A DNA stretch of 53,623 nt from Chloroflexota bacterium (GTDB lineage Bacteria; Chloroflexota; Anaerolineae; Aggregatilineales; Phototrophicaceae), in assembly GCA_011523735.1 (NCBI GenBank), contig WTGB01000164.1, forward strand, positions 1 through 53,623. The letters are read 5' to 3'. Under the pieces are notes generated by a model. That model made no database searches, had not been told where the DNA came from, and saw only the letters and a program-made list of their open reading frames with translations. The position numbers were made by a program, and so were the translations under genes. Of the stretch, positions 42,420-50,404 are shown in pieces. Positions within the stretch are counted from its first letter, which is position 1, and every line of letters begins with the position of its first letter.

Positions 42420-43624
42420 TGCCGACGGGCGATGTGCTGATCATCGGCGCCGGTCCAGCCGGCATCAACGCCGCCTACGCGCTCGAGCGAGCCGGCATCG
42501 AATATCGCATCATCGAGCGGACGGGGCAAATCGCGCCCACCTGGAACAGCCTCTATCCTTCCCTGCGGCTGAATACCTCGCGCTTTTTCAGCGAGCTGCC
42601 AGGGCGCCGCTTTCCCCTGCGCTGGGGCATCCATCCCACCGCCAAGCAATACCACCGCTATCTGGTCGACTGGGTGGCCGAGCAGCGGTTTTCCATCGAA
42701 CATGGCATCGAAGTTTATCGCGTCGCCGCCCGTGATGATGGCGTCTGGCAAGTCGAGACGAACCAGGGCAGCGAGAGCTACCGCGCGGTCATTCCCGCCA
42801 CCGGCGTCTTCAACAATCCGCAAATGCCGAACATCGAGGGACTGGAGTGTTTCGGCGGCGACATCATGCACTCCCGCGATTTCCGCCATCCGGATCAGAT
42901 TCGCGGCAAGCGCAGTTTAGTGGTCGGCACCGGTCCGAGCGGCGCCGATATCGCGGTGGCGGCCGGTCAGGTCGCGGCGGGCGGTTTCACCTGGCTCGCC
43001 ATCCGCAGCGGCGTTGATCTGCGTCCGCGTTATCCCTACGGCTTGCCGCGCCACGCCTGGATGATGCTCGGCGAAGTCCTGCCGGAGCGCTATTGCGTCT
43101 GGCTGCAGCGGCAGACCGGCAAAATAGAATACAATATGGGCGACTTCGGCGTCTGGCAGACACCGCCGAATACCGGCAGCGGGGTCGGTTACCGCGGACC
43201 CGAATTGCTCAATGCCCTGCGCCAGGGGCAAGTGCGGCCAGTGCGGCAGCCCGTCCGCTTCGATAGGCGCGGCGCGACGCTGGCCGATGGAGAATATATT
43301 GAGCTTGAAGCCGTCATCATGGCGACCGGCTATCTGCCGGTTCTGCACCAGTATATGGATATTGAAATGCAGTACAGCACTGCCATGTATTATCCGGAAG
43401 CCGGCTGCGATTGGGATATTGGACCCAACGGCATCCGCGGCTGGCCCCTGCGCGATGTCAGCCAGCATCCCAACGGGCGGGGGGTGCTCGGGCATCCGGG
43501 GCTGTATCTGGTCGGCGTATTCTACAAAGGGCGGGGCGCCTTCTACAACATGACCGTCGAAGCGCGGATCGCCGCCGAGCAAATCACACAATACCTCGGG
43601 CAGCGGCGCTCCGTGGCAGCTTGA
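42419..43624 (+). CDS. Flavin-containing monooxygenase-like NAD(P)/FAD oxidoreductase
   Basis: A 401-residue class B flavoprotein. The FAD Rossmann motif is VLIIGAGPAGINAAYALE (about 6-23), followed by a monooxygenase-style APTWNSLYPSLRLNTSRFFSELPG (about 41-64). A second Rossmann motif for NADPH is LVVGTGPSGADIAVAAG (about 165-181), and the late ATGYLPVL (about 301-308) is the common ATG motif. The FMO-identifying FxGxxxHxxx(Y/F) is approximated by CFGGDIMHSRDFRH (about 143-156). It would oxidise a small soft nucleophile or ketone; the substrate is unknown. It is translationally coupled to the TIR gene. Confidence 0.88.
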   Translation: MPTGDVLIIGAGPAGINAAYALERAGIEYRIIERTGQIAPTWNSLYPSLRLNTSRFFSELPGRRFPLRWGIHPTAKQYHRYLVDWVAEQRFSIEHGIEVYRVAARDDGVWQVETNQGSESYRAVIPATGVFNNPQMPNIEGLECFGGDIMHSRDFRHPDQIRGKRSLVVGTGPSGADIAVAAGQVAAGGFTWLAIRSGVDLRPRYPYGLPRHAWMMLGEVLPERYCVWLQRQTGKIEYNMGDFGVWQTPPNTGSGVGYRGPELLNALRQGQVRPVRQPVRFDRRGATLADGEYIELEAVIMATGYLPVLHQYMDIEMQYSTAMYYPEAGCDWDIGPNGIRGWPLRDVSQHPNGRGVLGHPGLYLVGVFYKGRGAFYNMTVEARIAAEQITQYLGQRRSVAA

Positions 43625-43630
43625 GCGGCC

Positions 43631-44512
43631 ATGCGCCGCAGCACAATTCTCACCGGCGCGATACTCTTTAGCGTCATTCTCGTCTTGATCCTGCTCCGCT
43701 TTCTCCTGGCGTCGGCTTTTCCGTCGCTCGTCGTCGCCTATATGACGCTGGAAGACGGCCTGCCGACCGTCATCGTGCATGATCTCAACCATAATCTGAA
43801 AAAACGGCTGGATTTCGAATTCTTCACCGAGCCATCATTTTCGCCCGACGGCGCGCGGCTGGCTTTGACCTCGTTCTTGCGCTTCGGCAGCGATATTGTC
43901 ACCTATGATTTAAGCAGTGGCATCAGGTTGAGGCTGACTGACTCGGTGGCGATTGCGGAAAGTCCCGCCTGGTCGCCCGACGGCCGCTGGATCGCCTTCG
44001 CCAGCAACCGGGAAGGCGACAACAATATTTACATCATCCGGCCGGATGGCTCGGGCAGGCAGCGCGTGACGGCGCATAAAGCTGGCGATCGGCAGCCGGC
44101 CTGGTCGCCTGATAGCGAGACGATCGCCTTCAGATCGAATCGCGGGGATGGCTGGGACCTTTACAGCATCAACTTGATGACAAGTGAAGCGCGGCAACTC
44201 ACGACGCATCCGGCGCCTGATACCAGCCCCGATTGGTCGCCCGATGGCCGGCATATCGCCTTCGCCTCCCGCCGCGATGGCGCCTCATCGATCTACCTGC
44301 TTGAACTCGAGACGCTGACGGTGATTCCCCTGGTTGTGGAATCGCGCTATGACAGCCTGCCCAAGTGGACGCCGGACGGGCAAGCAGTGACCTTCGCCCG
44401 CTCAGTCGATGGCTTTTCGCAGATCATGCGGGTTGAGCTTGAGACGGGGGCGCTGAGCGTCATGGAGCTGGGCGAGGGCAATGCCGATTCGCTGGCTTGG
44501 TGGCGGGGCTGA
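43631..44512 (+). CDS. TolB-like PD40 beta-propeller protein with N-terminal membrane anchor
   Basis: A 293-residue protein. A hydrophobic anchor (about 6-29) is followed by five PD40/TolB-type repeats, each with SPDG or SPDS: EPSFSPDGARLALTS, SPAWSPDGRWIAFASNREGDNNIYIIRPDGSGRQRVT, QPAWSPDSETIAFRSNRGDGWDLYSI, SPDWSPDGRHIAFASRRDGASSIYLLE and LPKWTPDGQAVTFARSVDG. It likely folds outside the membrane. It starts 6 bases after the monooxygenase stop, so it belongs to the same operon. Its exact function is unknown; a structural or ligand-binding role is likely. Confidence 0.82.
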   Translation: MRRSTILTGAILFSVILVLILLRFLLASAFPSLVVAYMTLEDGLPTVIVHDLNHNLKKRLDFEFFTEPSFSPDGARLALTSFLRFGSDIVTYDLSSGIRLRLTDSVAIAESPAWSPDGRWIAFASNREGDNNIYIIRPDGSGRQRVTAHKAGDRQPAWSPDSETIAFRSNRGDGWDLYSINLMTSEARQLTTHPAPDTSPDWSPDGRHIAFASRRDGASSIYLLELETLTVIPLVVESRYDSLPKWTPDGQAVTFARSVDGFSQIMRVELETGALSVMELGEGNADSLAWWRG

Positions 44513-44805
44513 ATAACCTGCCCGGCCCTCCGCGCCACACAACTTCAAACGTGCGGCTATTTAGTCGCCTATCACAGTTAAAGCTCTGCTACCCTGATCG
44601 TATCCGGTACACATTCCAACCTTGCTAGATGGCCCGATGGCCGAAAATAGCTTTTCGCTTTGCCGCAAAACGGGCAAATTCGCCATAAGTGCGGGAGATC
44701 TCACCACAAAACGCGAAATCTCCGCCAAAAGACGGAGAAACCGCGTCAGAAGAATTTCGGATGCAGAGTCGTATATGGCAAGCTCGCCAAAGAGCCTTGA
44801 CGGGT
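44513..44805. other. Intergenic region with an imperfect direct repeat
   Basis: Convergent spacer of 293 bases. It holds a 25-bp imperfect direct repeat (CAAAACGGGCAAATTCGCC at 44666 and CAAAACGCGAAATCTCCGCC at 44707), and an inverted repeat GGAGAT/ATCTCC (about 44694-44723). There is no supported gene and no clear terminator. Confidence 0.4.
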
Positions 44806-45486
44806 TTAGCCGCGTTCCGCCCGCGCAAATGAAGGCGGATCGCTATGGGTAATCCCCGATATCTTCACCCAGTCTTCGGAATGTTCCTCGACCAGGTAAA
44901 TGCCCGGAATCGATATGATGCCGAAGATCATGCGGACGATCGTCGTGCCGATGAAGGCTTCCACCATGCCGTCGGTCGACATCGTGCCGGCGAAAGCCAG
45001 CAGCAGGAAGAGGATGCGATCCAGCGGTATGCCGATGGCATTGCTGACCAGCACGCGACCCCATTGCTTTTCTCGACCATATTTGTCGATCCAGCGCGTG
45101 TAGACTTCCGTGTCGACCAGTTGCGAGATGACCGATGCGAGCACCGCAGCCATCAGGAAACGCCATTCCGGCGTGAGCAACTGACCCAGGGCGATACTTT
45201 CCGCCTCGGTCATTTCCGGCGGCAGATTGGAAATGATGGCGAAGAAGGCTTGCACGATCAGATAAATGACAGCGGCCGCGATGATGAGCGTGCGCGCAAC
45301 GTAGGGTCCGGCAAGTTTGTGCGCCATGTCGCGCAGGGTGAATGTCAGTGGATAGGCGATGGAAAAGGCGCTGACGCCAAATCCAAAAAGAGTCAAGTTG
45401 CGCAGATTGGAAATATCAGCGACCATCTGCGCCGCCACGTAAGCAACGCAGACCAGTATCAATATGTGAAGATTTCGGATGGACAT
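44806..45486 (-). CDS. Queuosine precursor transporter (VUT family, YhhQ-like)
   Basis: A 226-residue membrane protein with about six helices. The VUT family signature is visible: LFGFGVSAFSIAYPLTFTLRDMAHKLAGPYVART (about 32-65) and AAVLASVISQLVDTEVYTRW (about 113-132) with the conserved Gln/Asp/Glu; the last helices include IPLDRILFLLLAFAG. It imports a queuine or preQ precursor for tRNA modification. ATG 45486 is preceded by AGGAGGT at 4-5 bases, so it is preferred over the longer frame to 46017 that overlaps the methyltransferase gene. Confidence 0.88.
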   Translation of the reverse strand: MSIRNLHILILVCVAYVAAQMVADISNLRNLTLFGFGVSAFSIAYPLTFTLRDMAHKLAGPYVARTLIIAAAVIYLIVQAFFAIISNLPPEMTEAESIALGQLLTPEWRFLMAAVLASVISQLVDTEVYTRWIDKYGREKQWGRVLVSNAIGIPLDRILFLLLAFAGTMSTDGMVEAFIGTTIVRMIFGIISIPGIYLVEEHSEDWVKISGITHSDPPSFARAERG

Positions 45487-45604
45487 AGGACCTCCTGAGC
45501 ATTTGTATAGTTCCATAATATTCCAAACTGGAGTCATTAGTCCAGTTGAAGGGGGCGTGGGCGCGCTCAAGACCAAGCTGCCCGGGGGATTGCGGAGGCA
45601 GCGC

Positions 45605-46468
45605 TTAGGGATTATCCTGAGCCACCGCTTTGTAAGCCTGTTCGCGCTCCAGCAGGGCGCGCTTGATTTCGATGCCCCAGCGATAGCCGCCCAGTCCCCG
45701 ATCTTTGCGGATGATGCGGTGGCAGGGGATGACCAGAGCGGCTGGATTCTTGGCGCAGGCATTGGCGACTGCGCGGACGGCATTGGGCTTCCCGATAGCG
45801 GCGGCCACTTCGCTGTAAGTGCGCGTCTCGCCGACTGGTATTTTCTGCAACTGCTGCCAGACCTTGACTTGAAAGGCGGTCGCGCGCAAGTCAAGCGGCA
45901 GATCCAGGTCGGGCTGCCAGCCTTCCAGATAGGCGATGATTCGCTCCGTCCAGAAGCCGACGCCTTCATCATCGCGCACACGCTCGGCATCGGCGAACTC
46001 CGCGTCCAGGTCGGCAATCAGCGCCGCGGCGCTATCGCCCAGGCTGATTTTGCAGATGCCGCGCTCGGTCGCCGCAACCAGCAGATATCCCAGTGGGCAA
46101 GGGACGACGCTGTAGAAGATCGTCATGCCGGCGCCCCGCAGCCGGTATGTTGACGGGGTCATGCCGAGGCTTTCGTCGCTCTGTTCGTACAGTCGGCTCG
46201 AGGAGCCATAGCCGGCGCCGTAGATGGCGTCTGTGATGCGCTGGCCATTGCGGACTTGCGTCTTAAAATCTTCAAGCCGGAGCTTGGCGGCGTACTGCCG
46301 CGGGCTTATGCCAGTGGCGGCTTTGAAGGTCCGCTGCAAGTGAAAGGGGCTGATGTGGAAACGTTCGCCCAACTCCTGCAAGCTCGCAGCGCGGGGGTGG
46401 ATATCCTGCAGATAGGTACAGATTCTTGCGACCAAATCAGCCCGCTCCGCGCCAAGTGTGACATTCAT
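45605..46468 (-). CDS. Ada-like regulator/methyltransferase lacking the N-terminal zinc domain
   Basis: A 287-residue fusion of an AraC-type helix-turn-helix (LQELGERFHISPFHLQRTFKAATGISPRQYAAKLRLEDFK, about 35-73) with an O6-methylguanine-DNA methyltransferase. The methyl-acceptor Cys is in IPCHRII (about 248-254), with the DNA-binding arginine-finger region NAVRAVANACAKNPAALV. E. coli Ada carries an additional N-terminal CxC/CxxC zinc domain that repairs phosphotriesters and triggers activation; it is absent here. A separate AdaA-like protein may therefore supply that role, or the protein may respond differently. The gene is not overlapped by others. Confidence 0.9.
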   Translation of the reverse strand: MNVTLGAERADLVARICTYLQDIHPRAASLQELGERFHISPFHLQRTFKAATGISPRQYAAKLRLEDFKTQVRNGQRITDAIYGAGYGSSSRLYEQSDESLGMTPSTYRLRGAGMTIFYSVVPCPLGYLLVAATERGICKISLGDSAAALIADLDAEFADAERVRDDEGVGFWTERIIAYLEGWQPDLDLPLDLRATAFQVKVWQQLQKIPVGETRTYSEVAAAIGKPNAVRAVANACAKNPAALVIPCHRIIRKDRGLGGYRWGIEIKRALLEREQAYKAVAQDNP

Positions 46469-46592
46469 CTCATGGTTTTCCTTCCGCTGACCTCAACAAT
46501 CCAATCATAGTGGAAAGCGGAAGCCGAGACACTCTGATTCTTGTGCTATGGAGATGAAGGCTTTGGCGGGCGGGCTCGCAGCAAACTCGGCA

Positions 46593-46952
46593 TCATGAAA
46601 TCACGAGGTCTTCCGCTGAGTCAAGCAGCCGGACCGATGTTTCGCTGCCCGCTTCGCTGCGGAAAATATAGGGCGACAGTTTTTCGTAGCTTGGATTCAG
46701 CCCCAGGATATACAGGTTTCCCTGCCGCGGGTGCGCTGTACGGTGTATCGCCGCGAAATGCCGCAGGGCGCCAGCGGGGACCAGAAAAGTTTCCCGCATA
46801 TCCAGTAGAATGGGCACACGATGATCGGCGGACTTGATCATGCGATGCCAGGACTTGCGGGCCTCGATGAACTGTTCTAAGGACCAAGGATCTTGAAAGC
46901 GGCACTCAATAAAAGACTTTGACTTGTCATTCCAAGCGACTGTTATGGGCAT
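46593..46952 (-). CDS. Small hypothetical protein, possibly STAS/SpoIIAA-like
   Basis: A 119-residue protein with alternating strands and helices: PITVAWNDKSKSFIECRF, a helix WSLEQFIEARKSWHRMI, the strand RVPILLDMR, a helix GALRHFAAIHRTA and the strand NLYILGLN. The LLDM strand followed by a Ser/Thr-poor region is like a SpoIIAA-like STAS fold, but I cannot place it in a family. Its start has only a weak binding site (GAGATG). It stands alone between the methyltransferase and the selenoprotein gene. Confidence 0.5.
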   Translation of the reverse strand: MPITVAWNDKSKSFIECRFQDPWSLEQFIEARKSWHRMIKSADHRVPILLDMRETFLVPAGALRHFAAIHRTAHPRQGNLYILGLNPSYEKLSPYIFRSEAGSETSVRLLDSAEDLVIS

Positions 46953-47058
46953 GTTGCATCTCAGTAGTCACAATGCGATCGTGGGCGTTTGCATAGCATG
47001 TCGGCTGGTTTTTGGGCATTATGCGTATAAACAGTATTAAAATACAAGATACTTTTTC

Positions 47059-47637
47059 CTAGTCTTCCCCCCAGGCGCGGATGAAATCCTCGCGCTCGAC
47101 GCCCAAGCCATCGGCGACCCGGTTGATGTAATTGAAGAAGCCGATGATTTGGGTCGCGTCATGAATGGCGACGTCGTCCAAGCCGGCTGAGCGCAGCGCA
47201 AGGACATCGCCTTCGTCCATGGCGGCTGGCTGCCGCGTCAGCTTTTCGGCGTAGGCGCAGAGAGCCTGATCGATGTCATTCAATGGAGCGCTGCGCCAGT
47301 CGCGCACGATGGCGTGGACAAAAGCGTCGGCTTCAGCTTCATCTTCAAATCCCTCGACCTCGGCACGGAGGTCATGCGCGTGGGACTGTATTCAGTAGTC
47401 GCAGTGATTCGCTTTGCTGACGACGACGGCGAGCATCTCGCGCTGCTGCCTCGATAACGGCGATTGGGCGAACATGGTGGCGCCATACATTTCCATGGCA
47501 GATTTCATGGTGCGGGCGTTGAGGGACATGATCTGCACGATATTCCAGACGCGGCCCGCGCGGGCGACGGCTTTTTCCAGCTCGCGCTTGAGGGGACCGG
47601 TGGCTTGGTCGATGGAGATTTGCTTGATGTAGGGCAT
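47059..47637 (-). CDS. Peroxidase-related CMD/AhpD-like protein, probable selenoprotein (CxxU)
   Basis: Reading from ATG 47637 (AAGGA 7 bases upstream), one continuous frame of 192 codons is interrupted only by a TGA at 47394..47392 (codon 82). Upstream it gives the peroxidase-related enzyme start MPYIKQISIDQATGPL and LSRQQREMLAVVVSKANHCDY; downstream IQSHAHDL and a complete C-terminus (IIGFFNYINRVADGLGVE). The TGA stands exactly where the family has the second Cys of the CxxC motif (Cys79-Asp-Tyr-Sec82), with the catalytic His (Sec+4) kept. A hairpin 18 bases after the TGA (see separate entry) fits a bacterial SECIS. The total length matches full-length relatives. It would reduce peroxides or related substrates. 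A plain nonsense mutation is the alternative. Confidence 0.75.
47356..47373 (-). promoter_or_regulatory. SECIS-like hairpin downstream of the in-frame TGA
   Basis: In the mRNA, GACCUC and GAGGUC form a perfect 6-bp stem (extended by a U-G pair) with the 6-base loop CGUGCC. The loop begins 25 bases after the UGA and has G at its second position, which fits the published bacterial SECIS rules (loop 16-37 bases from the UGA, G among the first two loop bases). Confidence 0.6.
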
Positions 47638-47740
47638 GGCGGAGTCCTTGTTAGAAGAGTTCAGGCGGTTAGATGCAGCCGGTGTTGACCTGTGCAACCG
47701 AGATTCTCACTCAATTGTACCGCAGGAAAGGCCGTAGACG

Positions 47741-47767
47741 AAAAGGGCGCGTCACTCCGACACGCCC
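47741..47767 (-). terminator. Rho-independent terminator after the DppC-type permease
   Basis: On the minus strand GGGCGTGTC and GACGCGCCC (one mismatch) form a stem with a GGAGT loop, followed by TTTTCGTCT. It lies about 25 bases after the permease stop. Confidence 0.75.
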
Positions 47768-47792
47768 GCAAATCTCAAAATATCGAGGTCGC

Positions 47793-48722
47793 TCACTTCC
47801 GCAAGCGCGGATCCAGCGCGTCCCGCAAGCCGTCGCCGATGAAGTTGACGCAGAGCACGGTCATGGAGATCAACATGCCAGGCCAGAAGACCAGCGTCCA
47901 GGTGATTGTCAGGTAATCCTTGCCATCGAAGAGCAGGCGCCCCCAGGTGGGAAAGTCCGGTGGGAAGCCCAAACCGAGGAAGGACAGCGCCGATTCGGTG
48001 ATGATGGCGGCGGCCACGCTGAAGGTGGCGGCGACGATAACCGGGCTCATCACATTGGGCAGGATGTGGTTCGTCAGTATCCGACCATCGCGGGAGCCGA
48101 CCGCATTGGCCGCTGTGATGAATTCGCGGGATTTCACCGTCAGTACTTCGCCGCGGACCAGGCGCGCCGTCGGCATCCACTGCAAGCCGCCGATGACCGA
48201 GACCATCAGGATGAAGACGCCGCCTTCCACGCCGAAGGAGGCTTTCAGCGGTTCGCGGAAAAGCATCATAAGCACCAGGAGCAACGGCAACTGCGGCAAA
48301 GCGATGAAGATGTCGGTCATGCGCATGAGCGGGTTATCAAGCCGGCGGAAGTAGCCGGAAAGCAAGCCGATAATCGTGCCGATGCTGATCGATACAAACA
48401 TGGCGGAAATGCCGATCATGAGCGAAACACGCCCACCTTGCAGGGCGCGAGCAAGCGTGTCCCGCCCCAGGCTGTCGGTGCCCCAAGGATGCTCCGGCGA
48501 TGACAGTTGATAAGCGGCGACGATGTCGATATAGGTGGGGTCAAGAGTCCAAAAAGCGGGACCGATCAGGACGCCAAGGACGATGAGCGCCAGCACGGCG
48601 ACCGCGACCAGCGCCAATCGATGTTTACGAAACTGCTGCCAGGCGTCGCCGACAAAGGTGCGGGCTTCTAGCAGTTCCCCCGCCTCCAGGTTCTTGGGTT
48701 TCGTCTTCTCTATTGTTGTCAT
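47793..48722 (-). CDS. Peptide/nickel ABC transporter permease, DppC/OppC type
   Basis: A 309-residue inner-membrane permease. The N-terminal OppC domain (FVGDAWQQFRKHRLALVAVAVLALIVL) leads to HPWGTDSLGRDTLARALQGGRVSLMIG (about 79-105), the hallmark of DppC, and the EAA loop is EFITAANAVGSRDGRILTNHILPNV (about 202-226). The C-terminal TWGRLLFDGK...WPGMLISMTVLCVNFIGDGLRDALDPR is typical. It works with DppB at 48836 and a family 5 binding protein at 50405. The ATPases are outside the window. Confidence 0.92.
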   Translation of the reverse strand: MTTIEKTKPKNLEAGELLEARTFVGDAWQQFRKHRLALVAVAVLALIVLGVLIGPAFWTLDPTYIDIVAAYQLSSPEHPWGTDSLGRDTLARALQGGRVSLMIGISAMFVSISIGTIIGLLSGYFRRLDNPLMRMTDIFIALPQLPLLLVLMMLFREPLKASFGVEGGVFILMVSVIGGLQWMPTARLVRGEVLTVKSREFITAANAVGSRDGRILTNHILPNVMSPVIVAATFSVAAAIITESALSFLGLGFPPDFPTWGRLLFDGKDYLTITWTLVFWPGMLISMTVLCVNFIGDGLRDALDPRLRK

Positions 48723-48835
48723 TGTTTCAACCCATCACATCGTCCAATTACAGAAACTACAGTTTGCGGCAGCCAATGGCGCTGGTGGTTTCGTGTTCGC
48801 ATAGTAGTCCTTCTCGTCGGTTGCGCACCGAGCGG

Positions 48836-49849
48836 CTAGGTGTAGGTCACGCGCGGATCGAGAATGCCGTAGAGGACATCGGCGATGATGTTAAAGAAGA
48901 CGACCAGGACAGCGAAGATGAAGGTCACGGTTTGCACCGTTGGCAAGTCACCGCCTTGAATAGCGATGATGAGATACTGGCCGATGCCGTTGACGCGGAA
49001 GATCTGCTCGGTGATCAGGGCGCCGGCGAAGATGCCCGGGATGCCGAGAGCGATAAGCGTGACCACCGGGATAAGGCTGTTACGGACAGCGTGGGTCGTC
49101 ACCACGACGCGTTCTGTCAAGCCTTTGGAGCGGGCGGTGCGAATGTAATCTTGCTGCAAGTTTTCCAAGGTGGAGGCGCGGGTATAACGGCTCATCTGCG
49201 CCGTAGTGTAGAGCGTCAGCACGGTGACGGGCATGAACATCTGCCGCAGTTGCTGTTGCAGGGACTCGATATCCGTCACCACAAGGGTGGTGTCATAGAC
49301 CGATGGGAACCATTTGAGATTGACGCTGAAGATGATGATGAACATCAAGCCGGTGAAGAAGGTCGGCACGGAGAAGCCCACCATCATCAGGAAGGTGCCC
49401 ACTTGGTCGAAAATGGAATACTGTTTGTAGGCGGAAAACACTCCAACCGGCACGGCGATAAGGACGCCGAGAATGTATGACGAGCCGACGACCCAAAGCG
49501 TCTGCGGCAGACGCTCGGCAATGATGTCAATGACCGGTCCGCGCGTCGCCCAGGAGATGACGCGAACGCGGTCTTCCGAGCCGGGGAAGGTGACGCCGAA
49601 GGACTTTTCGATGAGGTTCAGCGGTTCGGAGATGAAGAATTGCTGCAGCCACTTGACATATTTGACTACGAAGGGGTCATCCGCGCCCAGCGCCTCGCGG
49701 ATTTTCGCGCGCACTTCCGGCGGGATAGTCAAGGGGAGGTTGCCAGTGGGGTCGCTGGGGGATAGATCGACAATGGCAAAAATAATGAAACTGATAACAA
49801 GTATGGTTGGTATTGCGGTCAGGAGCCTTCGTACGATGTATTTACCCAT
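48836..49849 (-). CDS. Peptide/nickel ABC transporter permease, DppB/OppB type
   Basis: A 337-residue inner-membrane permease with the DppB start YIVRRLLTAIPTILVISFIIFAIVDLSPSDP, a large periplasmic loop that includes GVTFPGSEDRVRVISW, and the EAA loop QQDYIRTARSKGLTERVVVTTHAVRNSLIPVVT (about 227-259). The C-terminal FFNIIADVLYGILDPRVTY is typical. It lies 114 bases upstream of the dppC-type gene, and the GxxExxY cassette separates it from the binding-protein gene. Confidence 0.92.
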   Translation of the reverse strand: MGKYIVRRLLTAIPTILVISFIIFAIVDLSPSDPTGNLPLTIPPEVRAKIREALGADDPFVVKYVKWLQQFFISEPLNLIEKSFGVTFPGSEDRVRVISWATRGPVIDIIAERLPQTLWVVGSSYILGVLIAVPVGVFSAYKQYSIFDQVGTFLMMVGFSVPTFFTGLMFIIIFSVNLKWFPSVYDTTLVVTDIESLQQQLRQMFMPVTVLTLYTTAQMSRYTRASTLENLQQDYIRTARSKGLTERVVVTTHAVRNSLIPVVTLIALGIPGIFAGALITEQIFRVNGIGQYLIIAIQGGDLPTVQTVTFIFAVLVVFFNIIADVLYGILDPRVTYT

Positions 49850-49880
49850 GAGATTGCCCTATCCAACTCACCGACAAAAC

Positions 49881-50343
49881 TTGAACTACAGAGAACGCAG
49901 AGAACACAGAGACTATTCAAAATTTACAAATCGCTTTATGCCACCCTTTGTCAACTGTTTGACATTGAAATTGATTAGCAATCCGCGTGTCAGTCCTGTG
50001 ATTTTCAAATAAGAAATAATCTGCGTGGAATGTATCGGAGCGAACTCCTTAACTGATTTCAATTCTACAATGACCTCGTTCTCTACGATGACATCAAGCC
50101 TAAATGTACCTATTTTACGTCCGCGATAGCGGACTTCGAGCGGTTTCTGCCTTTCGTAATGTAGATGACGATGTTCGAGTTCAATGCAAATGCCTCTTCA
50201 TATAAACTCTCCAAAAGACCTGCGCCAATTCGCTTATGCACTTCGATGGCGGCGGCAATAATCTGATAAGTGAGCGGATCCTGCTGCTCCGATGCGCTCC
50301 CTTCCTTCAAGTCTCTGTGCTCTCTGCGTCCTTTGTAGTTCAA
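49881..50343. mobile_element. GxxExxY cassette bounded by 33-bp inverted repeats
   Basis: The left end (49881-49913, TTGAACTACAGAGAACGCAG...) and the inverted right end (50311-50343, TTGAACTACAAAGGACGCAG...) match at 30 of 33 positions. They enclose the frameshifted GxxExxY gene and little else. The cassette lies between the binding-protein terminator and the dppB-type gene. Related solo ends occur at 33935-33970 and, decayed, at 129-167. Confidence 0.7.
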
Positions 50344-50349
50344 AAGCAA
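49913..50349 (-). pseudogene. GxxExxY protein, frameshifted
   Basis: GxxExxY proteins are about 125-residue PD-(D/E)XK-fold proteins of unknown function. The first part reads DPLTYQIIAAAIEVHKRIGAGLLESLYEEAFA, with the name-giving G-x-x-E-x-x-Y present. A one-base deletion near 50183-50187 shifts the frame; the rest continues in a second frame as ELEHRHLHYERQKPLEVRYRGRKIGTFRLDVIVENEVIVELKSVKEFAPIHSTQIISYLKITGLTRGLLINFNVKQLTKGGIKRFVNFE and ends at 49913 in two parts of the core (written here as separate known motifs). Without the shift it would be full length. A TTG within the right inverted repeat is the likely original start. Confidence 0.8.
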
Positions 50350-50387
50350 AAAGCGTCGCCTTCCTCCTGGCTTGGGAGAAAGGCGAC
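50342..50387 (-). terminator. Rho-independent terminator after the family 5 binding protein
   Basis: On the minus strand GTCGCCTT and AAGGCGAC (plus 50380-50387 and 50355-50362) form a stem extended by CTCC/GGAG, followed by a T-rich tract (A-rich plus strand 50342-50352). It lies directly after the binding-protein stop. Confidence 0.85.
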
Positions 50388-50404
50388 ATTGCTTGCCGAT
50401 TACG

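Noticed and set aside
44622..44852. Plus-strand frame of 76 residues
   Set aside because: Low-complexity Lys/Arg/Ser translation over an intergenic repeat region, no ribosome binding site, and its end overlaps the transporter gene.
47280..47486. Two separate short genes for the CMD protein
   Set aside because: The pieces are in one frame, joined across a single TGA; treating them as two genes or as frameshifted is not needed.
50110..50349. Intact 79-residue protein
   Set aside because: It is the N-terminal part of GxxExxY followed by out-of-frame residues after a one-base deletion; the remainder is recognisable in another frame.
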